Positions 30,245-42,678 of a stretch of 64,000 bases of DNA are shown one piece after another. A program made the position numbers and the translations under genes. Origin of the DNA: Asaia sp. W19 (GTDB lineage Bacteria; Pseudomonadota; Alphaproteobacteria; Acetobacterales; Acetobacteraceae); contig NZ_PNQZ01000064.1 in NCBI RefSeq assembly GCF_003994335.1, forward strand, positions 1-64,000, read 5' to 3'. The notes under the pieces were generated by a model, which searched no databases, was not told the origin of the DNA, and was given only the letters and a program-made list of their open reading frames with translations. Each line of letters opens with the position of its first letter. Position 1 is the first letter of the stretch.

Positions 30245-31189
30245 TTACCGTGGCAAAATCGCGACCGCACCGTCAAGTTTCTGATAGGCTGTGATCTGTT
30301 CAATCGCCTCGGTCACGCCGGACCAGTCTCCGCCGAATTTGTGATAGACGCGTTCCCAGAAGAATTTATCCGACTTGCGCAGAGGCAGCTCACGCACCGG
30401 GAGGTCCTTGCCGTTGGCAATCTGGGTCTTGAGCCACTGCGTCGCCTGCTCCTCATTGCCGATCTGATCGATCAGATGCAGTGGTACCGCCTGACGACCG
30501 GTATAGGGTCGGCCATCGGCCAGCTGGCGAATCTCGTCTACGGAACGATGGCGCCCTTTCGAAACCATTGTGACGAACTGATCGAACAGATCATCGACGA
30601 TTCCTTGTAACATCACCCGTCCCTCCGGCTTCAGCGCCACGAAAGGCTGAGACTGATCCTTCATGGGGCCGGAGGTGATGGTGTCCGTTGTGACACCGAT
30701 ACGACCAAGCAGGGCCGATGCATCCGGGCGCACCATGATAACCCCAATTGAGCCCGTGATGGTGGAAGGATAGGCAAAAATGCGCTGGGCAGGAACTGCA
30801 ATCATGTAGCCTGCCGACGCCGCGACGCCCTGCATCGAGACCGCAACAGGCTTGCGCGCGGCAAAAGCAGCGATAGCGTCATGAATGGCGACCCCGCCTG
30901 TCACACCGCCACCCGGGCTATCGATGACCAGAAGCAGACCCTGGATATGAGGATCCCTCCCGGCCCGGGCGATGGCATCAAGCTGCGGCTTCACCCGATC
31001 GCTGATGATTCCCTTGATTTCGAACCGTGCGATCGCATCCGCAGGCGGACCGGCGTGGCGCGGGGCGAACAGAACCCCGCAGGTCACGATCAGCGCTGCG
31101 ATTGCAATGCCACGCCAAAGCAGAAGACGGCGGCGCTGCTGCGCGTAGACCAGGCGCAAATCACCCTGCGGCTCGAGATTCTCTGCCAT
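30245..31189 (-). CDS. sppA: Signal peptide peptidase SppA (short form, S49)
   Basis: Inner-membrane serine/lysine peptidase that degrades leftover signal peptides. The 314 residues have one N-terminal membrane segment (about 24-42) and an S49 domain: [15 protein letters not shown], nucleophile Ser in [12 protein letters not shown] and the general-base Lys in [12 protein letters not shown]. This is the short form with one catalytic domain, unlike the long E. coli protein. The start at 31189 lies behind AGGAG with wide spacing; an open frame upstream overlaps the mucR terminator and is rejected. Confidence 0.92.
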   Translation of the reverse strand: MAENLEPQGDLRLVYAQQRRRLLLWRGIAIAALIVTCGVLFAPRHAGPPADAIARFEIKGIISDRVKPQLDAIARAGRDPHIQGLLLVIDSPGGGVTGGVAIHDAIAAFAARKPVAVSMQGVAASAGYMIAVPAQRIFAYPSTITGSIGVIMVRPDASALLGRIGVTTDTITSGPMKDQSQPFVALKPEGRVMLQGIVDDLFDQFVTMVSKGRHRSVDEIRQLADGRPYTGRQAVPLHLIDQIGNEEQATQWLKTQIANGKDLPVRELPLRKSDKFFWERVYHKFGGDWSGVTEAIEQITAYQKLDGAVAILPR

Positions 31190-31212
31190 GACCCGATTCA
31201 GCTCCTGCAAAT

Positions 31213-31250
31213 AAAAAAGGCAACTCATCACAGGATGAGTTGCCTTTTCT
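31213..31250 (-). terminator. Rho-independent terminator of mucR-like gene
   Basis: Two 14-base inverted arms (31215-31228 and 31235-31248, beginning AAAAGGCAAC) form a long stem with a six-base loop. On the minus strand it is followed by TTTTTTATTT. It lies 29 bases after the mucR stop and directly ahead of sppA. Confidence 0.93.
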
Positions 31251-31276
31251 GTCTCGTCTACAGGTTAAAAGCGTGA

Positions 31277-31768
31277 TTACGCCTTTTTTGCCCGACCGCG
31301 GCGGGCGGGACGCTCTTCACCCTCGGCGGATTCTTCGGTGGTTGCGCGAGGCGCGCTGTCAGCACTGGCGTTGATCTTGCGACCCAAGCCGATTTCGCGA
31401 GCAAGATGCGAACGACGCTCTGCATAGTTGGGAGCCACGAGCGGGTAGTCGCTCGGAAGACCCCAGCGCTCACGATACTGCTCCGGCGTCATGCCGTAAG
31501 CGCTCTGCAGGTGGCGCTTCAGCATCTTCAGCTTCTTACCGTCTTCAAGGCAGACGATGTAGTCCGGGAAAACCGAACGCTTGATCGGCACGGCAGGCTG
31601 GGGACGCTCGGGCTCCGGCTCGGCCTGACCTGCGCCCTGAAGCGCATTGTATACTTGCTTGATCATGCCGGGCAGGTCTTCGCCCGTCATCGGGTTATTG
31701 GCAACGTGAGAGGAAACGATCTGGGCGGTCAGTTCGAGAAGGGCCACATTGGTTTCAGATTCTGACAT
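31277..31768 (-). CDS. MucR/Ros-family transcriptional regulator
   Basis: A 163-residue zinc-finger regulator. The N-terminal VALLELTAQIVSSHVANN is the MucR oligomerisation region. The finger follows: Cys in YIVCLEDGKKLKMLKRHL (about residue 76), then SAYGMTPEQYRERWGLPSDYPLVAPNYAERRSHLAREIGLG. The usual second cysteine appears as Glu/Asp (CLEDG), as in some MucR-like relatives. The tail is alanine- and arginine-rich. MucR proteins are H-NS-like silencers that bind AT-rich DNA and repress their own gene (established for Brucella and rhizobial members); the AT-rich upstream region fits this. Confidence 0.9.
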   Translation of the reverse strand: MSESETNVALLELTAQIVSSHVANNPMTGEDLPGMIKQVYNALQGAGQAEPEPERPQPAVPIKRSVFPDYIVCLEDGKKLKMLKRHLQSAYGMTPEQYRERWGLPSDYPLVAPNYAERRSHLAREIGLGRKINASADSAPRATTEESAEGEERPARRGRAKKA

Positions 31769-33043
31769 TTATTTTCTCTTTGTTGAAGTTTAACTCTTTT
31801 AACTGGCTCTTTTATACCATCACTTTTGTGAGGTAAATAGGTTTAACGTTTTCTTCCATTGTTTTGACAATCTGACTCGTTTGTCGTTAAAGACCTCTCG
31901 AATTCACGACTTTTTGCCCTTTCCAGCAAGAATTTAATGCCTCTACCGGATGAAGACCTGTGTAATTTTCAGAACACCTCGTCAAAACCCGTGAAAATAC
32001 AATAGTTATCGATTGTAAAATTTCTACTAAATCGCGCTGCGCACGAGTTGATTTTCTCTCCATGTCGTCAGATTACAAAATTTTTCCCGGCGCTATAGAT
32101 TAGCCTCACGATTTCCTTTTGAAAACATCCGATATCGGCCCCCTACGTCGTGGTGTTCGTTGATAGCGGCAAGACCTCATTCCCCCAGCCCTCTCTGTAA
32201 CCGGTTTGGTAACAATTGTTCCGACTCGGTTATCACGGGTTTTCATGATCGGGTCCTGGCGAGGATCATAGCCGCTCTTTATGGCTACATTGTTGATTGG
32301 ATCGATTTCATTGAGTGAACAGACCTTTAACAGAAGCTTTCTTTATAACTACCGATCCGCCGCAGCGTGGTTGAAATCAGCAATAGCGGCATCAACCTTG
32401 TCTCCCCGGTCAGAATTTGCGTGAAATTCCTCCAAAATGCCCCCTCTCAGGGCGCGGCCCAACGCCGCTGAACATGTGCGAGGAAGTATTGATACGCCGC
32501 CATTTCTGTATCTGGCCGCCCTCCCCGGGTTCGCTATCGTCATCTCAGATTACTTGGAGTTCCATGACCATGCTTCACCCAGGGAGCATGCCTCGCGCGA
32601 AGACGGCGCCCCAGGAAACTTGACGCCCAATTCCGTTCAGCCGGACGGAGCTCGATATGAGAATCAGCGCGATGCGCGCCCGGCGCCTCACCTAACCAGG
32701 AGGCGACACCCCGCATGCTATCGCGCGCGCGTCCTTGCAAGGATCGCCCCTGACGCCCTCCCTGAGACAGCCTGTGAAGATGACCGTGCATGACGATGCG
32801 GCGACTGAGCTTGAGCGGCGACGTTGGCCCGGCTCTGTCGACCCCATGCTTTCGCTTCACCCCAACGCGCTCTGATCTGGCGTTTGGCTACAGCACAAGG
32901 CGCCTTCATATCCGACCGAAGGCCTGGCCTTACTGAATGTTAAGTTCGCACAGTGGCCTGGGCGCTTTTCTTGCAGTAGCCCGACTGCCATCATACTCGG
33001 CCCCGGCTCTTTTCGGCCTTCTGCAACGGTGTAAATCCCGCTC
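31769..33043. other. Long region without a convincing gene
   Basis: About 1.3 kb between mucR and the FUSC transporter. The first 600 bases are AT-rich (T-runs, ATAA and TTTAAC repeats), unlike the flanking coding DNA; the rest is GC-rich. Overlapping short frames on both strands around 32.4-32.9 kb lack ribosome sites and family resemblance. A possible mucR promoter lies at 31811-31837 (minus strand TTTACC, 15 bases, TATAAA). No rRNA, tRNA or riboswitch was recognised. It could hold regulatory RNA or decayed genes. Confidence 0.5.
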
Positions 33044-33112
33044 GTGCCCGTCTGGCGTTCCCTCTCCCATCTGTTCAGCCTACCACTCCAGCCTGCCGGA
33101 CGCCTCGCGTTC

Positions 33113-35218
33113 ATGCCGCGTCGGGAGAAATGGGCGTGGCTTTATGCTCCGTCGCCCCAGGCGGTCGAATTTGCGCTGCGCAATACAATTGCGGCGCTGC
33201 TCGCTCTCGGCATCGCCATGTGGATGGAACTCGACAGTCCGATCTGGGCCACCATGACGGTATGGGCGGTCGCCCAGGGGACGCGTGGAGAGAGCCTTTC
33301 CAAGGCACGCTGGCGTATCGTGGGCACCGTGATTGGCGCCGTCGCTGCCATCGGGCTGTTCACAGTCTTTCCGCAGCAGCCTCTGCTCTTTTTCCTGACC
33401 CTGGCGCTCTGGATGGGGCTTTGCGCCGGCATCGCCACGTTCGTCAGTAATTTCAGGTCCTATGCCCTCGTACTCTCCGGCTATACCTGCGCCATCATCG
33501 CAATGGGCGCGGTCTATGACCCGGAGAACGTGTTCATGATCGCGGTCTCACGCTCGACCTATATCGCCCTGGGCGTGCTCTGCGAGGCTGGGATGGGGCT
33601 CGTCTTCGCCACCAGTCAGGAACGTCACGCCAGACAGGCCGTGCGCAACAAGCTGCAGACCGCGCTCTCTCTGGTGTCGCTTTCGATCGCCGATATCCTG
33701 TCGGACGCAGCGACAACGCCGCGCAAGGCGCGCGAGCTTTTCGCCACCATTCTGCGTCTGAACAGCGAGATCGAATTCGCCGAGATCGAAATGGGTCCTC
33801 ATGGACACGAGGGCGATCACGCCCGCGCCGCGCTGGCGGCCGTGTCCATTCTCCTTTCACGCGGTTTTGGCATGGCGGCACGACTGGCCGCGCTTGCCCA
33901 CAGCCATGGCAGTTTTCGCGAGACGTCCCACCATGCCCAGATCTTTCTGCGCAGTCTCGAGTCGCGCCTGACTGGGCGTGAGCCCATACAGTCGATTCTG
34001 GGTGAGTTGCATCTGCTCATCGAGGAATGCCGGATCCATGCAGCCCCCTTCGTCCGATCCGATCAGGAGCCGGTTGTCGAGCTTGGTCCGGTCGATGAAC
34101 GCGTGCTGCATGTGGCGCTGGGCGAATTGCTGAATGACCTGGAAATCGCAATCATCGAATATGACGCCAGCACCCATCTGATCCCGGGCGACCGCTTCCA
34201 TTTCAAGCTTCAGTCCCACCACGACCCGCGCAACGCGATCAATAACGGTCTGCGCGTGATGGCCGCCGTCTTGTTCACAGCCCTGGTCTGGGAGGTCACG
34301 GCCTGGCCCAACGGAACAGGCTTCATCTCGATGACAGCGCTGATCTGCGGGCTCTTCGCCACGCAGGAAAATCCGGTTCTCGGAACGACCACCTTCCTCA
34401 AGGGAACGCTCTGGTCCGTGGTGGCCGGAGGTATCCTGACCTTCATCTTCGTCCCGAAATTCGACACCTATGAGATGTTCATCATGGCCTTTGGACCGGC
34501 CATGTTCATAGGCGGCCTCGCGCGGGTCAACGCCGCCACAGCGGGTGCAGCCGCGGCCTACGGGCTGCTCATGCCCAGTATGGTGGGCGTACAGAACCAT
34601 CACCGTCTTGATGAGATCGCTTTCTATAACGGCGCAATGGCCACAGTCATGGCCGCCTCAGCCGCCGTGCTGGTGTTTCACACCTTCCTGCCATTCAACC
34701 CCCAATCGGAGCGCCTGAGATTGCGCCGTCAGATGCTGGACGAGTTGCGCGCGCTGTGCCACCTGCGCAAGGCACCCGAAACGCGCCAGTGGATCGGTCG
34801 CAATATCGACCGTTTTGCGCGCCTGATACGCCATGCTGGCCCGTCTCCCCTGCCCATCGTCGAGAGCTATCTGCAGGGCACGCTTGCAGTGATGACGATC
34901 GGGCTCAACGCCATCCGACTCCGCACATTGCTTGATCGCGAGCACCTGCCCGTTACGGCGCGTCGTCCCATCGAATTGCTGCTGGACCGCATGGAATATA
35001 CCCGTGACAGACATGACCGACCCGCCCGCATCGCCGCAGCAGCCGTACGCCGGCTACGCGCACTCGATCGCACCGAGACGGATCTGGTCACGCGACTTGA
35101 GCTCATCCGTGGCATCTCCTATCTGGTGGTGATCCGCGATGAACTCGTCGCCAATGCGGCCTTCCTCGACGAAACCCATAAATTCACCAGCCATACAGTT
35201 CTGGAAACGCTGCGATGA
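33113..35218 (+). CDS. FUSC-family aromatic compound exporter
   Basis: An inner-membrane protein of 701 residues from this start. It has two blocks of hydrophobic segments (about residues 15-155 and 370-500), each beginning with a FUSC-type motif (PQAVEFALRNTIAALLALGIAMW, PIWATMTVWAV). Between and after them lie soluble helical regions. FUSC transporters such as AaeB and fusaric-acid exporters pump out aromatic acids. Neither the ATG at 33113 nor the GTG at 33044 has a good ribosome site; the ATG gives a normal-length N-terminus. It overlaps the guanine deaminase gene by four bases, suggesting a role in exporting a purine product (inference). Confidence 0.88.
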   Translation: MPRREKWAWLYAPSPQAVEFALRNTIAALLALGIAMWMELDSPIWATMTVWAVAQGTRGESLSKARWRIVGTVIGAVAAIGLFTVFPQQPLLFFLTLALWMGLCAGIATFVSNFRSYALVLSGYTCAIIAMGAVYDPENVFMIAVSRSTYIALGVLCEAGMGLVFATSQERHARQAVRNKLQTALSLVSLSIADILSDAATTPRKARELFATILRLNSEIEFAEIEMGPHGHEGDHARAALAAVSILLSRGFGMAARLAALAHSHGSFRETSHHAQIFLRSLESRLTGREPIQSILGELHLLIEECRIHAAPFVRSDQEPVVELGPVDERVLHVALGELLNDLEIAIIEYDASTHLIPGDRFHFKLQSHHDPRNAINNGLRVMAAVLFTALVWEVTAWPNGTGFISMTALICGLFATQENPVLGTTTFLKGTLWSVVAGGILTFIFVPKFDTYEMFIMAFGPAMFIGGLARVNAATAGAAAAYGLLMPSMVGVQNHHRLDEIAFYNGAMATVMAASAAVLVFHTFLPFNPQSERLRLRRQMLDELRALCHLRKAPETRQWIGRNIDRFARLIRHAGPSPLPIVESYLQGTLAVMTIGLNAIRLRTLLDREHLPVTARRPIELLLDRMEYTRDRHDRPARIAAAAVRRLRALDRTETDLVTRLELIRGISYLVVIRDELVANAAFLDETHKFTSHTVLETLR

Positions 35219-36540
35219 CGCGCATTCTGCCCTCTCTTGCCCTGCGCGGCACCACCTTGCGCTTCGTAGGCAACCCGTTCGAGATGCCCCCTGAGGAGGC
35301 CCTCAGGGCCGAACCAGGCAGCGTGGTCGTGATCGAGAAAGGGCGCATCGCCGCTATCGGCGCCTGGGAGACGCTGCGCAGGACGTTACCTCCCGACATG
35401 ACGGTCATCGATCACGGCGCCTGCCTGATCGGACCGGGATTCATCGACGCCCATGTGCATTATCCGCAATTCGGTGTCATCGCCTCCTATGGCGAACAAT
35501 TGCTTTCCTGGCTCGAACGCTACGTTTTCCCCGAGGAGCACCGGTTTGCCGAGCCCGCCTATGCCCACCGGGTGGCCTCGATGTTCCTGGATACGCTGCT
35601 GACCCAAGGCACCACGACAGCCGCCGTCTATTGCACGGTCCATCCGGAATCGGTCGAGGCGTTCTTCACCGAGTCCCGGTCGCGCAATACACGCATGATC
35701 GCGGGGAAGGTGCTGATGGACCGCAACGCACCGGATTATCTGCGCGACACGGCTCGGAGCGGGTACGACCAGTCCCACGCGTTGATCGAGAAATGGCATG
35801 GCAAGGGCCGCGCCCACTACGCCGTCACCCCACGTTTTGCTCCTACCAGCACGGAGGAACAGCTTGAACTGGCAGGCGCCCTGCTCGACACCGCACCCGA
35901 TCTCTTCATGCAGACGCATCTTCTCGAGACTGTGCAGGAGGAGCTCTGGGTGCGTGCGCTCTTTCCCCATAGGCGCAGCTATCTGGACGTGTACGACAAG
36001 GCAGGACTCGTCCGCCCCAGAAGTATATTTGGCCACGCTGTCCACGTGACCGAGCAGGATCTCACCCGCTGCGCCCATTCAGGGTGCACGCTCGCCCATT
36101 GCCCCACTTCGAATGCCTTTCTTGGCAGCGGAGCCTTTCGTCTTCTGGATGCCGTCAAGCGCGATCGACCCGTTCATGTCGCCCTTGGCACGGATATTGG
36201 CGGTGGCAACAGCCTTTCGATGCTGCGCGTCATGAACGACGCGTACACGGCGGCACAGGCACATGGAACCAGCCTGCATCCGGTTCAATCCTACTGGCTC
36301 GCGACGACGGGCGCCGCCAGAGCCCTCGGGCTCGATGCGCTGATCGGCCAGCTCGAGCCGGGTATCGAGGCGGATCTCTGCGTGCTCGATCCCATGGCAA
36401 CCCCGATCCTGCGTCAGCGCAGTGAGCGGGCCGAGAACGCCTCGGATCTTCTCTTCGCGCTTTCGATGCTCGGTGATGACCGGGCGATCGCCGCAACCTA
36501 TGTCATGGGCGAGCGTCACAGATCCGTCTCCGCAGGCTGA
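35215..36540 (+). CDS. guaD: Guanine deaminase
   Basis: Converts guanine to xanthine and ammonia. The 441 residues form an amidohydrolase: PGFIDAHVHYPQFGVIASYGEQLLSWLE (first metal ligands), MQTHLLETVQEEL (His), SIFGHAVHVTEQDL (His), LAHCPTSNAFLGSGAF and VALGTDIGGGNSLS (Asp ligand). The usual THLSEN is THLLET here. It is translationally coupled (ATGA) to the FUSC exporter. The gene has no xanthine dehydrogenase neighbours, so degradation beyond xanthine is not shown here. Confidence 0.94.
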   Translation: MTRILPSLALRGTTLRFVGNPFEMPPEEALRAEPGSVVVIEKGRIAAIGAWETLRRTLPPDMTVIDHGACLIGPGFIDAHVHYPQFGVIASYGEQLLSWLERYVFPEEHRFAEPAYAHRVASMFLDTLLTQGTTTAAVYCTVHPESVEAFFTESRSRNTRMIAGKVLMDRNAPDYLRDTARSGYDQSHALIEKWHGKGRAHYAVTPRFAPTSTEEQLELAGALLDTAPDLFMQTHLLETVQEELWVRALFPHRRSYLDVYDKAGLVRPRSIFGHAVHVTEQDLTRCAHSGCTLAHCPTSNAFLGSGAFRLLDAVKRDRPVHVALGTDIGGGNSLSMLRVMNDAYTAAQAHGTSLHPVQSYWLATTGAARALGLDALIGQLEPGIEADLCVLDPMATPILRQRSERAENASDLLFALSMLGDDRAIAATYVMGERHRSVSAG

Positions 36541-36648
36541 TTTCTCTCGCTGCCCTCAACCGGCGCGCCCGGGGCACGCTCGACCTTCCCCATCGCAGGC
36601 TCTGGACAAGCCCTGTCGATCGGTGAGGAAGAATGGGCTGTTCTGCGT

Positions 36649-37611
36649 TCAGATCATGCCGCGTGCAGCCAGCCAGTCATGATACCATAAGGGCCATTCA
36701 GCCGTAACGCGATCGGGCTCGCCCATACCGAAACCATGCCCGCCAGAGGAGAGACGGTGATAGGCCACAGACGTGCCGATCGCCTCGCAGGTCTCGGCCA
36801 TCAACGCCGCATTATACGGGTTGGCGATGCGATCGTTATTGGCATGCGTCAGAAAGACAGGGGGGTAGCCTGGGGCCACATGGCTCTGGACGGACCAGAG
36901 CCGGGCCAGTGCCGGATCCGGATCTGTGCCCACCAAATCGCGATGCGTCGCAGTATGGTCATAGGGCTTTTCAAGCGTGATGACCGGATAGATCAGGGCA
37001 GCTCCTGCGGGGCGCACAGCCGGAGCGCCCAGAGCAAGCGATGCCAGCGGACCGGCTCCCTGCCAGTGGGTCGCGGTCATACCCATCAAATGTCCCCCGG
37101 CGGAAAATCCGAGCAGGGTAACGCGCGCAGGATCGATTCCTTCCGAGCGGGCGCGTTGCCCAATCAGCGCAAGGGCGCGACGGGCATCCTGAAGCGGAGC
37201 AAGAGGACCCTCGCTCCATCCCTCACTCGGAAGGCGATAGACCAGCACGAAGGCCGTAATGCCGCGTGCCGTCAGCCAGCGCGCCGCCGGATAAGCCTCT
37301 CGCTGCATGCCGATACGCTGATAGCCTCCACCCGCCGCCACAAGAACGGCACTGCCATTGGGGCGTTCGGGCCGGAAGATTTCCAGGCGTGGCTCCGCGA
37401 CATTATAGAGCGCTCCCGTCTTGGTAGCCTGTTCGACGCCCTTCGGCCCTCCGCCGCCTGGCGGTGCATCAGGCCAGAGCGCGACCTGTTCGGGCGCTTT
37501 CGGGCGGGAGGGTCCGTGACAGCCCGCTAAAGTCGCGACCGAGCCAAACAGGGTCGAAGCCAGCATTCTCCGACGATCGATGCGCCTCGCCACAAACCTT
37601 TCGCTCGACAT
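36649..37611 (-). CDS. Exported alpha/beta-hydrolase (BD-FAE/acetyl-xylan-esterase-like)
   Basis: A 320-residue hydrolase with an N-terminal leader RRIDRRRMLASTLFGSVATLAGC that combines a Tat-like RRRML and a lipobox (LAGC), so it is probably an exported lipoprotein. The body has an oxyanion loop AAGGGYQRIG (about 100), nucleophile GFSAGGHLMG (about 170), Asp in LTHANNDRIANP and His in SSGGHGFGMG. The family includes esterases acting on plant cell-wall esters; substrate unknown. A strong AAGGAG precedes the ATG at nine bases. It is convergent with guaD. Confidence 0.87.
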   Translation of the reverse strand: MSSERFVARRIDRRRMLASTLFGSVATLAGCHGPSRPKAPEQVALWPDAPPGGGGPKGVEQATKTGALYNVAEPRLEIFRPERPNGSAVLVAAGGGYQRIGMQREAYPAARWLTARGITAFVLVYRLPSEGWSEGPLAPLQDARRALALIGQRARSEGIDPARVTLLGFSAGGHLMGMTATHWQGAGPLASLALGAPAVRPAGAALIYPVITLEKPYDHTATHRDLVGTDPDPALARLWSVQSHVAPGYPPVFLTHANNDRIANPYNAALMAETCEAIGTSVAYHRLSSGGHGFGMGEPDRVTAEWPLWYHDWLAARGMI

Positions 37612-37641
37612 GAGGCTGGCTCCTTCGCGTGCCGTCAGGCC

Positions 37642-37986
37642 CTAGGCCTTTCTGACGAATTCCGATTTGAGATTCATGGCACCGATGCCGGGCACCTTGC
37701 AGGAGAGATTATGACCGTCATGCCCGTCAGTAAGACGCACACCCTTGATCTTGGTGCCCCCCTTGATAACGGAAGACGACCCCTTGATCTTCAGATCCTT
37801 GATAATGGTCACGGTGTCCCCATCCGCAAGGGGATTCCCATTCGCATCGCGAATGACCGAGTCATCAGCCTGGGCAGGCATACCCTCGGCAATGCTCCAT
37901 TCGAGCGCGCATTCGGGGCAGACCCAAAGCCCGCCGTCCTGATAGATATGCTCACAGCCGCATTGCGGGCAGATATCGCTTTTCAC
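37642..37986 (-). CDS. phnA: PhnA/YjdM-type zinc-ribbon protein
   Basis: A 114-residue protein (E. coli YjdM is 111). It has a zinc ribbon [26 protein letters not shown], then [43 protein letters not shown] and the end [13 protein letters not shown]. The frame is open 71 codons further upstream, but the GTG at 37986 gives the family start, with AGGA about nine bases ahead. Despite the name, this family is not shown to act on phosphonates; the function is unclear. It lies alone beside tRNA-Ser. Confidence 0.92.
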   Translation of the reverse strand: MKSDICPQCGCEHIYQDGGLWVCPECALEWSIAEGMPAQADDSVIRDANGNPLADGDTVTIIKDLKIKGSSSVIKGGTKIKGVRLTDGHDGHNLSCKVPGIGAMNLKSEFVRKA

Positions 37987-38271
37987 GATCTTGTCGTCCT
38001 GTCTTCCTTGGCGCGAGCACCGGTTATCAACCGGTTCGCATTCCTTTTTCTCAATGGGTAACGAAGCCTCTACCCTTTTCCTCAGGGCATTTTCCAGAGC
38101 AACGTCAGAAAGAAATGAAAGGCTCAGCGTGCGGGGCGTCCGGACTAAGAGGCGCAAAACAACCTGCTCACAGGAAAAGGGGCGCACGTTCTGCTTCATC
38201 AGAAACAGAGGATTTCACCGCATTATATCAGGGAAAGCGACCGGCTGATCCGAAGGGACCCGTAAGGCGGG

Positions 38272-38363
<92 letters not shown>

Positions 38364-38654
38364 GTAACAGGATCACCCGGTCGTGGGCGGCTTATAGGGG
38401 GCAGATCATGCCCCTTGCAAGAGGGGATGAAACGATTCTTTCACCCTGCCCCGATTTGCCAGGGACGCATGGCCGCGATTTTCCCTCCGGCCCGGCTCGA
38501 TAATCATTGACGGACCGGCCCCCGCTCTTGTAGTGAGCCCCCCTCGCGGGAGCGCTTGCGCCTTCTGCCAATAATAAAAAGCGACTGGGCAATGCCGACT
38601 GGGGGAAAACCCCGGCAAAATTGCCAAGAGATCGGATTGATAGAGAGTTAAACC

Positions 38655-38969
38655 ATGTTCGCAGTCATCCGCACCGGCGGAAAGCAGTATCGCGTCGCCC
38701 CGCAGGCCACGCTGAAGGTTGAGAAGCTCGAAGCCGAAGCCGGCACGACCATCACCTTCTCCGACGTTCTGGCCGTTGGTTCCGACGCCGGCATCAAGAT
38801 CGGCGCCCCGCTCGTTGCTGGCGCCACTGTTACGGCAACCGTGATCGCCCAGGACCGCCTGGACACGGTCATCATCTTCAAGAAGCGTCGCCGGCAGAAC
38901 AGCCGCCGCAAGAATGGTCACCGCCAGCACGTGACCGTCCTGCGCATCGACGCGATCAACGCAGCGTAA
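38655..38969 (+). CDS. rplU: 50S ribosomal protein L21
   Basis: A 104-residue protein starting [28 protein letters not shown], with the C-terminal [26 protein letters not shown] pattern. It heads the rplU-rpmA-obgE-proB run. The 290 bases upstream contain a possible promoter (TTGACG at 38507-38512, with a weak TAGTGA 18 bases later) and a long leader that may carry autoregulatory structure. Confidence 0.97.
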   Translation: MFAVIRTGGKQYRVAPQATLKVEKLEAEAGTTITFSDVLAVGSDAGIKIGAPLVAGATVTATVIAQDRLDTVIIFKKRRRQNSRRKNGHRQHVTVLRIDAINAA

Positions 38970-38997
38970 CTGACGCTAGAGAGAAGGAGAGACCTCC

Positions 38998-41494
<2,497 letters not shown>

Positions 41495-41631
41495 TCCCCA
41501 CGAGCGAGGAGCTCTGGCCCACACACTCCCTACGCTACCCTGTCTGACTTGCAACGGCGCGCAATGACCCGCCGAACACACGCCATGGCGGATCCGGCAA
41601 TGTCCGCACGGCTTGATGACCGGATCGGAAT

Positions 41632-42678
41632 TCAGGTCATCAGAGCGCTATCCCCTCCATTGACCTCGAATTCCGCACCGGTTGTGAGGGCTGCAGCCTC
41701 TGACGCCAGAAATACGGCGATCGGAGAAATATCCTCCGGTTGGAGCCATCCCACCGGTTCGACCTCGCTCCGGGCGCGATCGCGCCAGGCTCTGGCCGGT
41801 GAAACCTGGCCCTTGACCGAGTGGTGGGCCTGCTCCTCAACTGCTGCCAGACGCTGGGGATTCAGGGTCAGCGCGGTGCCGACGAGGCCGGGGATCACCG
41901 CATTGACCGTCATGCCATACGGAGCGAACTCCATGGCGGCGGATTTCATGAGCCCGATGAGGCCCCATTTGGAGGCCGAGTAGCTCGATCCGTTACGTGT
42001 TCCATGACGCCCCTGCATCGACGAGACGATCAGTACACGGGCTCCGGGACGCTTGATCATATGTGGAACGAAGGCCCGCAGGGTTCGGGCGGTTCCATTC
42101 AGATTATTCTCGATCTGATCATCCCAATCGGCGTCATCCATATCGAGTATGGCTTTCCAGCCCTGTATGGCGGCATTTGCGACAAGGATATCGATCTGTC
42201 CGAGAGTTTGCGAAACCTGCGCCGCCGCAGCACGCATCTGGGCGATCTGCCGGATATCCGCCTTGATCACCATCGTCCGGCGGCCAAAGGCCCTTATCTG
42301 CTGCGCCGTCTCCTCCAGTTCATCGCCCGTTGCGGGCACGGCGTCAGCAACGGAGCTGATGGGCCCTGCGATATCGATCACGGCCACATCGGCCCCATTA
42401 GCCGCATATTCCACCGCGATCGCCCGACCTATGCCTCGAGCGGCGCCCGTGACAACCGCGACGCGTCCCGCCAATTGCGATCCACGTCCGGCATGGATGC
42501 TCCCCGCGCTGAATGCGGGAGCGGGTTGAGGCGTGGTCCCTTTCAACGAGGCCGCACCGGCCGTTATAGGCAGTGCTGTCAACAATGCGGCCCCGCCGGC
42601 CAGCAGGGATCGACGGTCGCGTATCTGGGAAGCCTCGGTCGCGGCGCGCTGGGCGGCCTCATCATGTCTACGGGTCAT
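41632..42678 (-). CDS. Short-chain dehydrogenase with Tat-type leader
   Basis: A classical SDR of 348 residues carrying an N-terminal RRSLLAGGAALLTALPITAGAAS (about residues 21-43), a twin-arginine leader with hydrophobic core. The SDR core follows: VAVVTGAARGIGRAIAVEYA (cofactor loop), LVANAAIQG, VLIVSSMQG (Ser), SSYSASKWG (YxxxK) and VIPGLVGT. Periplasmic export of an NAD(P)-dependent SDR is unusual. The start has AAGGAG ten bases upstream; an extra 33 codons upstream lack support. The substrate is unknown. Confidence 0.88.
   Translation of the reverse strand: MTRRHDEAAQRAATEASQIRDRRSLLAGGAALLTALPITAGAASLKGTTPQPAPAFSAGSIHAGRGSQLAGRVAVVTGAARGIGRAIAVEYAANGADVAVIDIAGPISSVADAVPATGDELEETAQQIRAFGRRTMVIKADIRQIAQMRAAAAQVSQTLGQIDILVANAAIQGWKAILDMDDADWDDQIENNLNGTARTLRAFVPHMIKRPGARVLIVSSMQGRHGTRNGSSYSASKWGLIGLMKSAAMEFAPYGMTVNAVIPGLVGTALTLNPQRLAAVEEQAHHSVKGQVSPARAWRDRARSEVEPVGWLQPEDISPIAVFLASEAAALTTGAEFEVNGGDSALMT

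Noticed and set aside
32437..32860. Overlapping short frames on both strands in the mucR-FUSC gap
   Set aside because: No ribosome site, no recognisable domain, and two strands compete; listed as a gene-free region instead.
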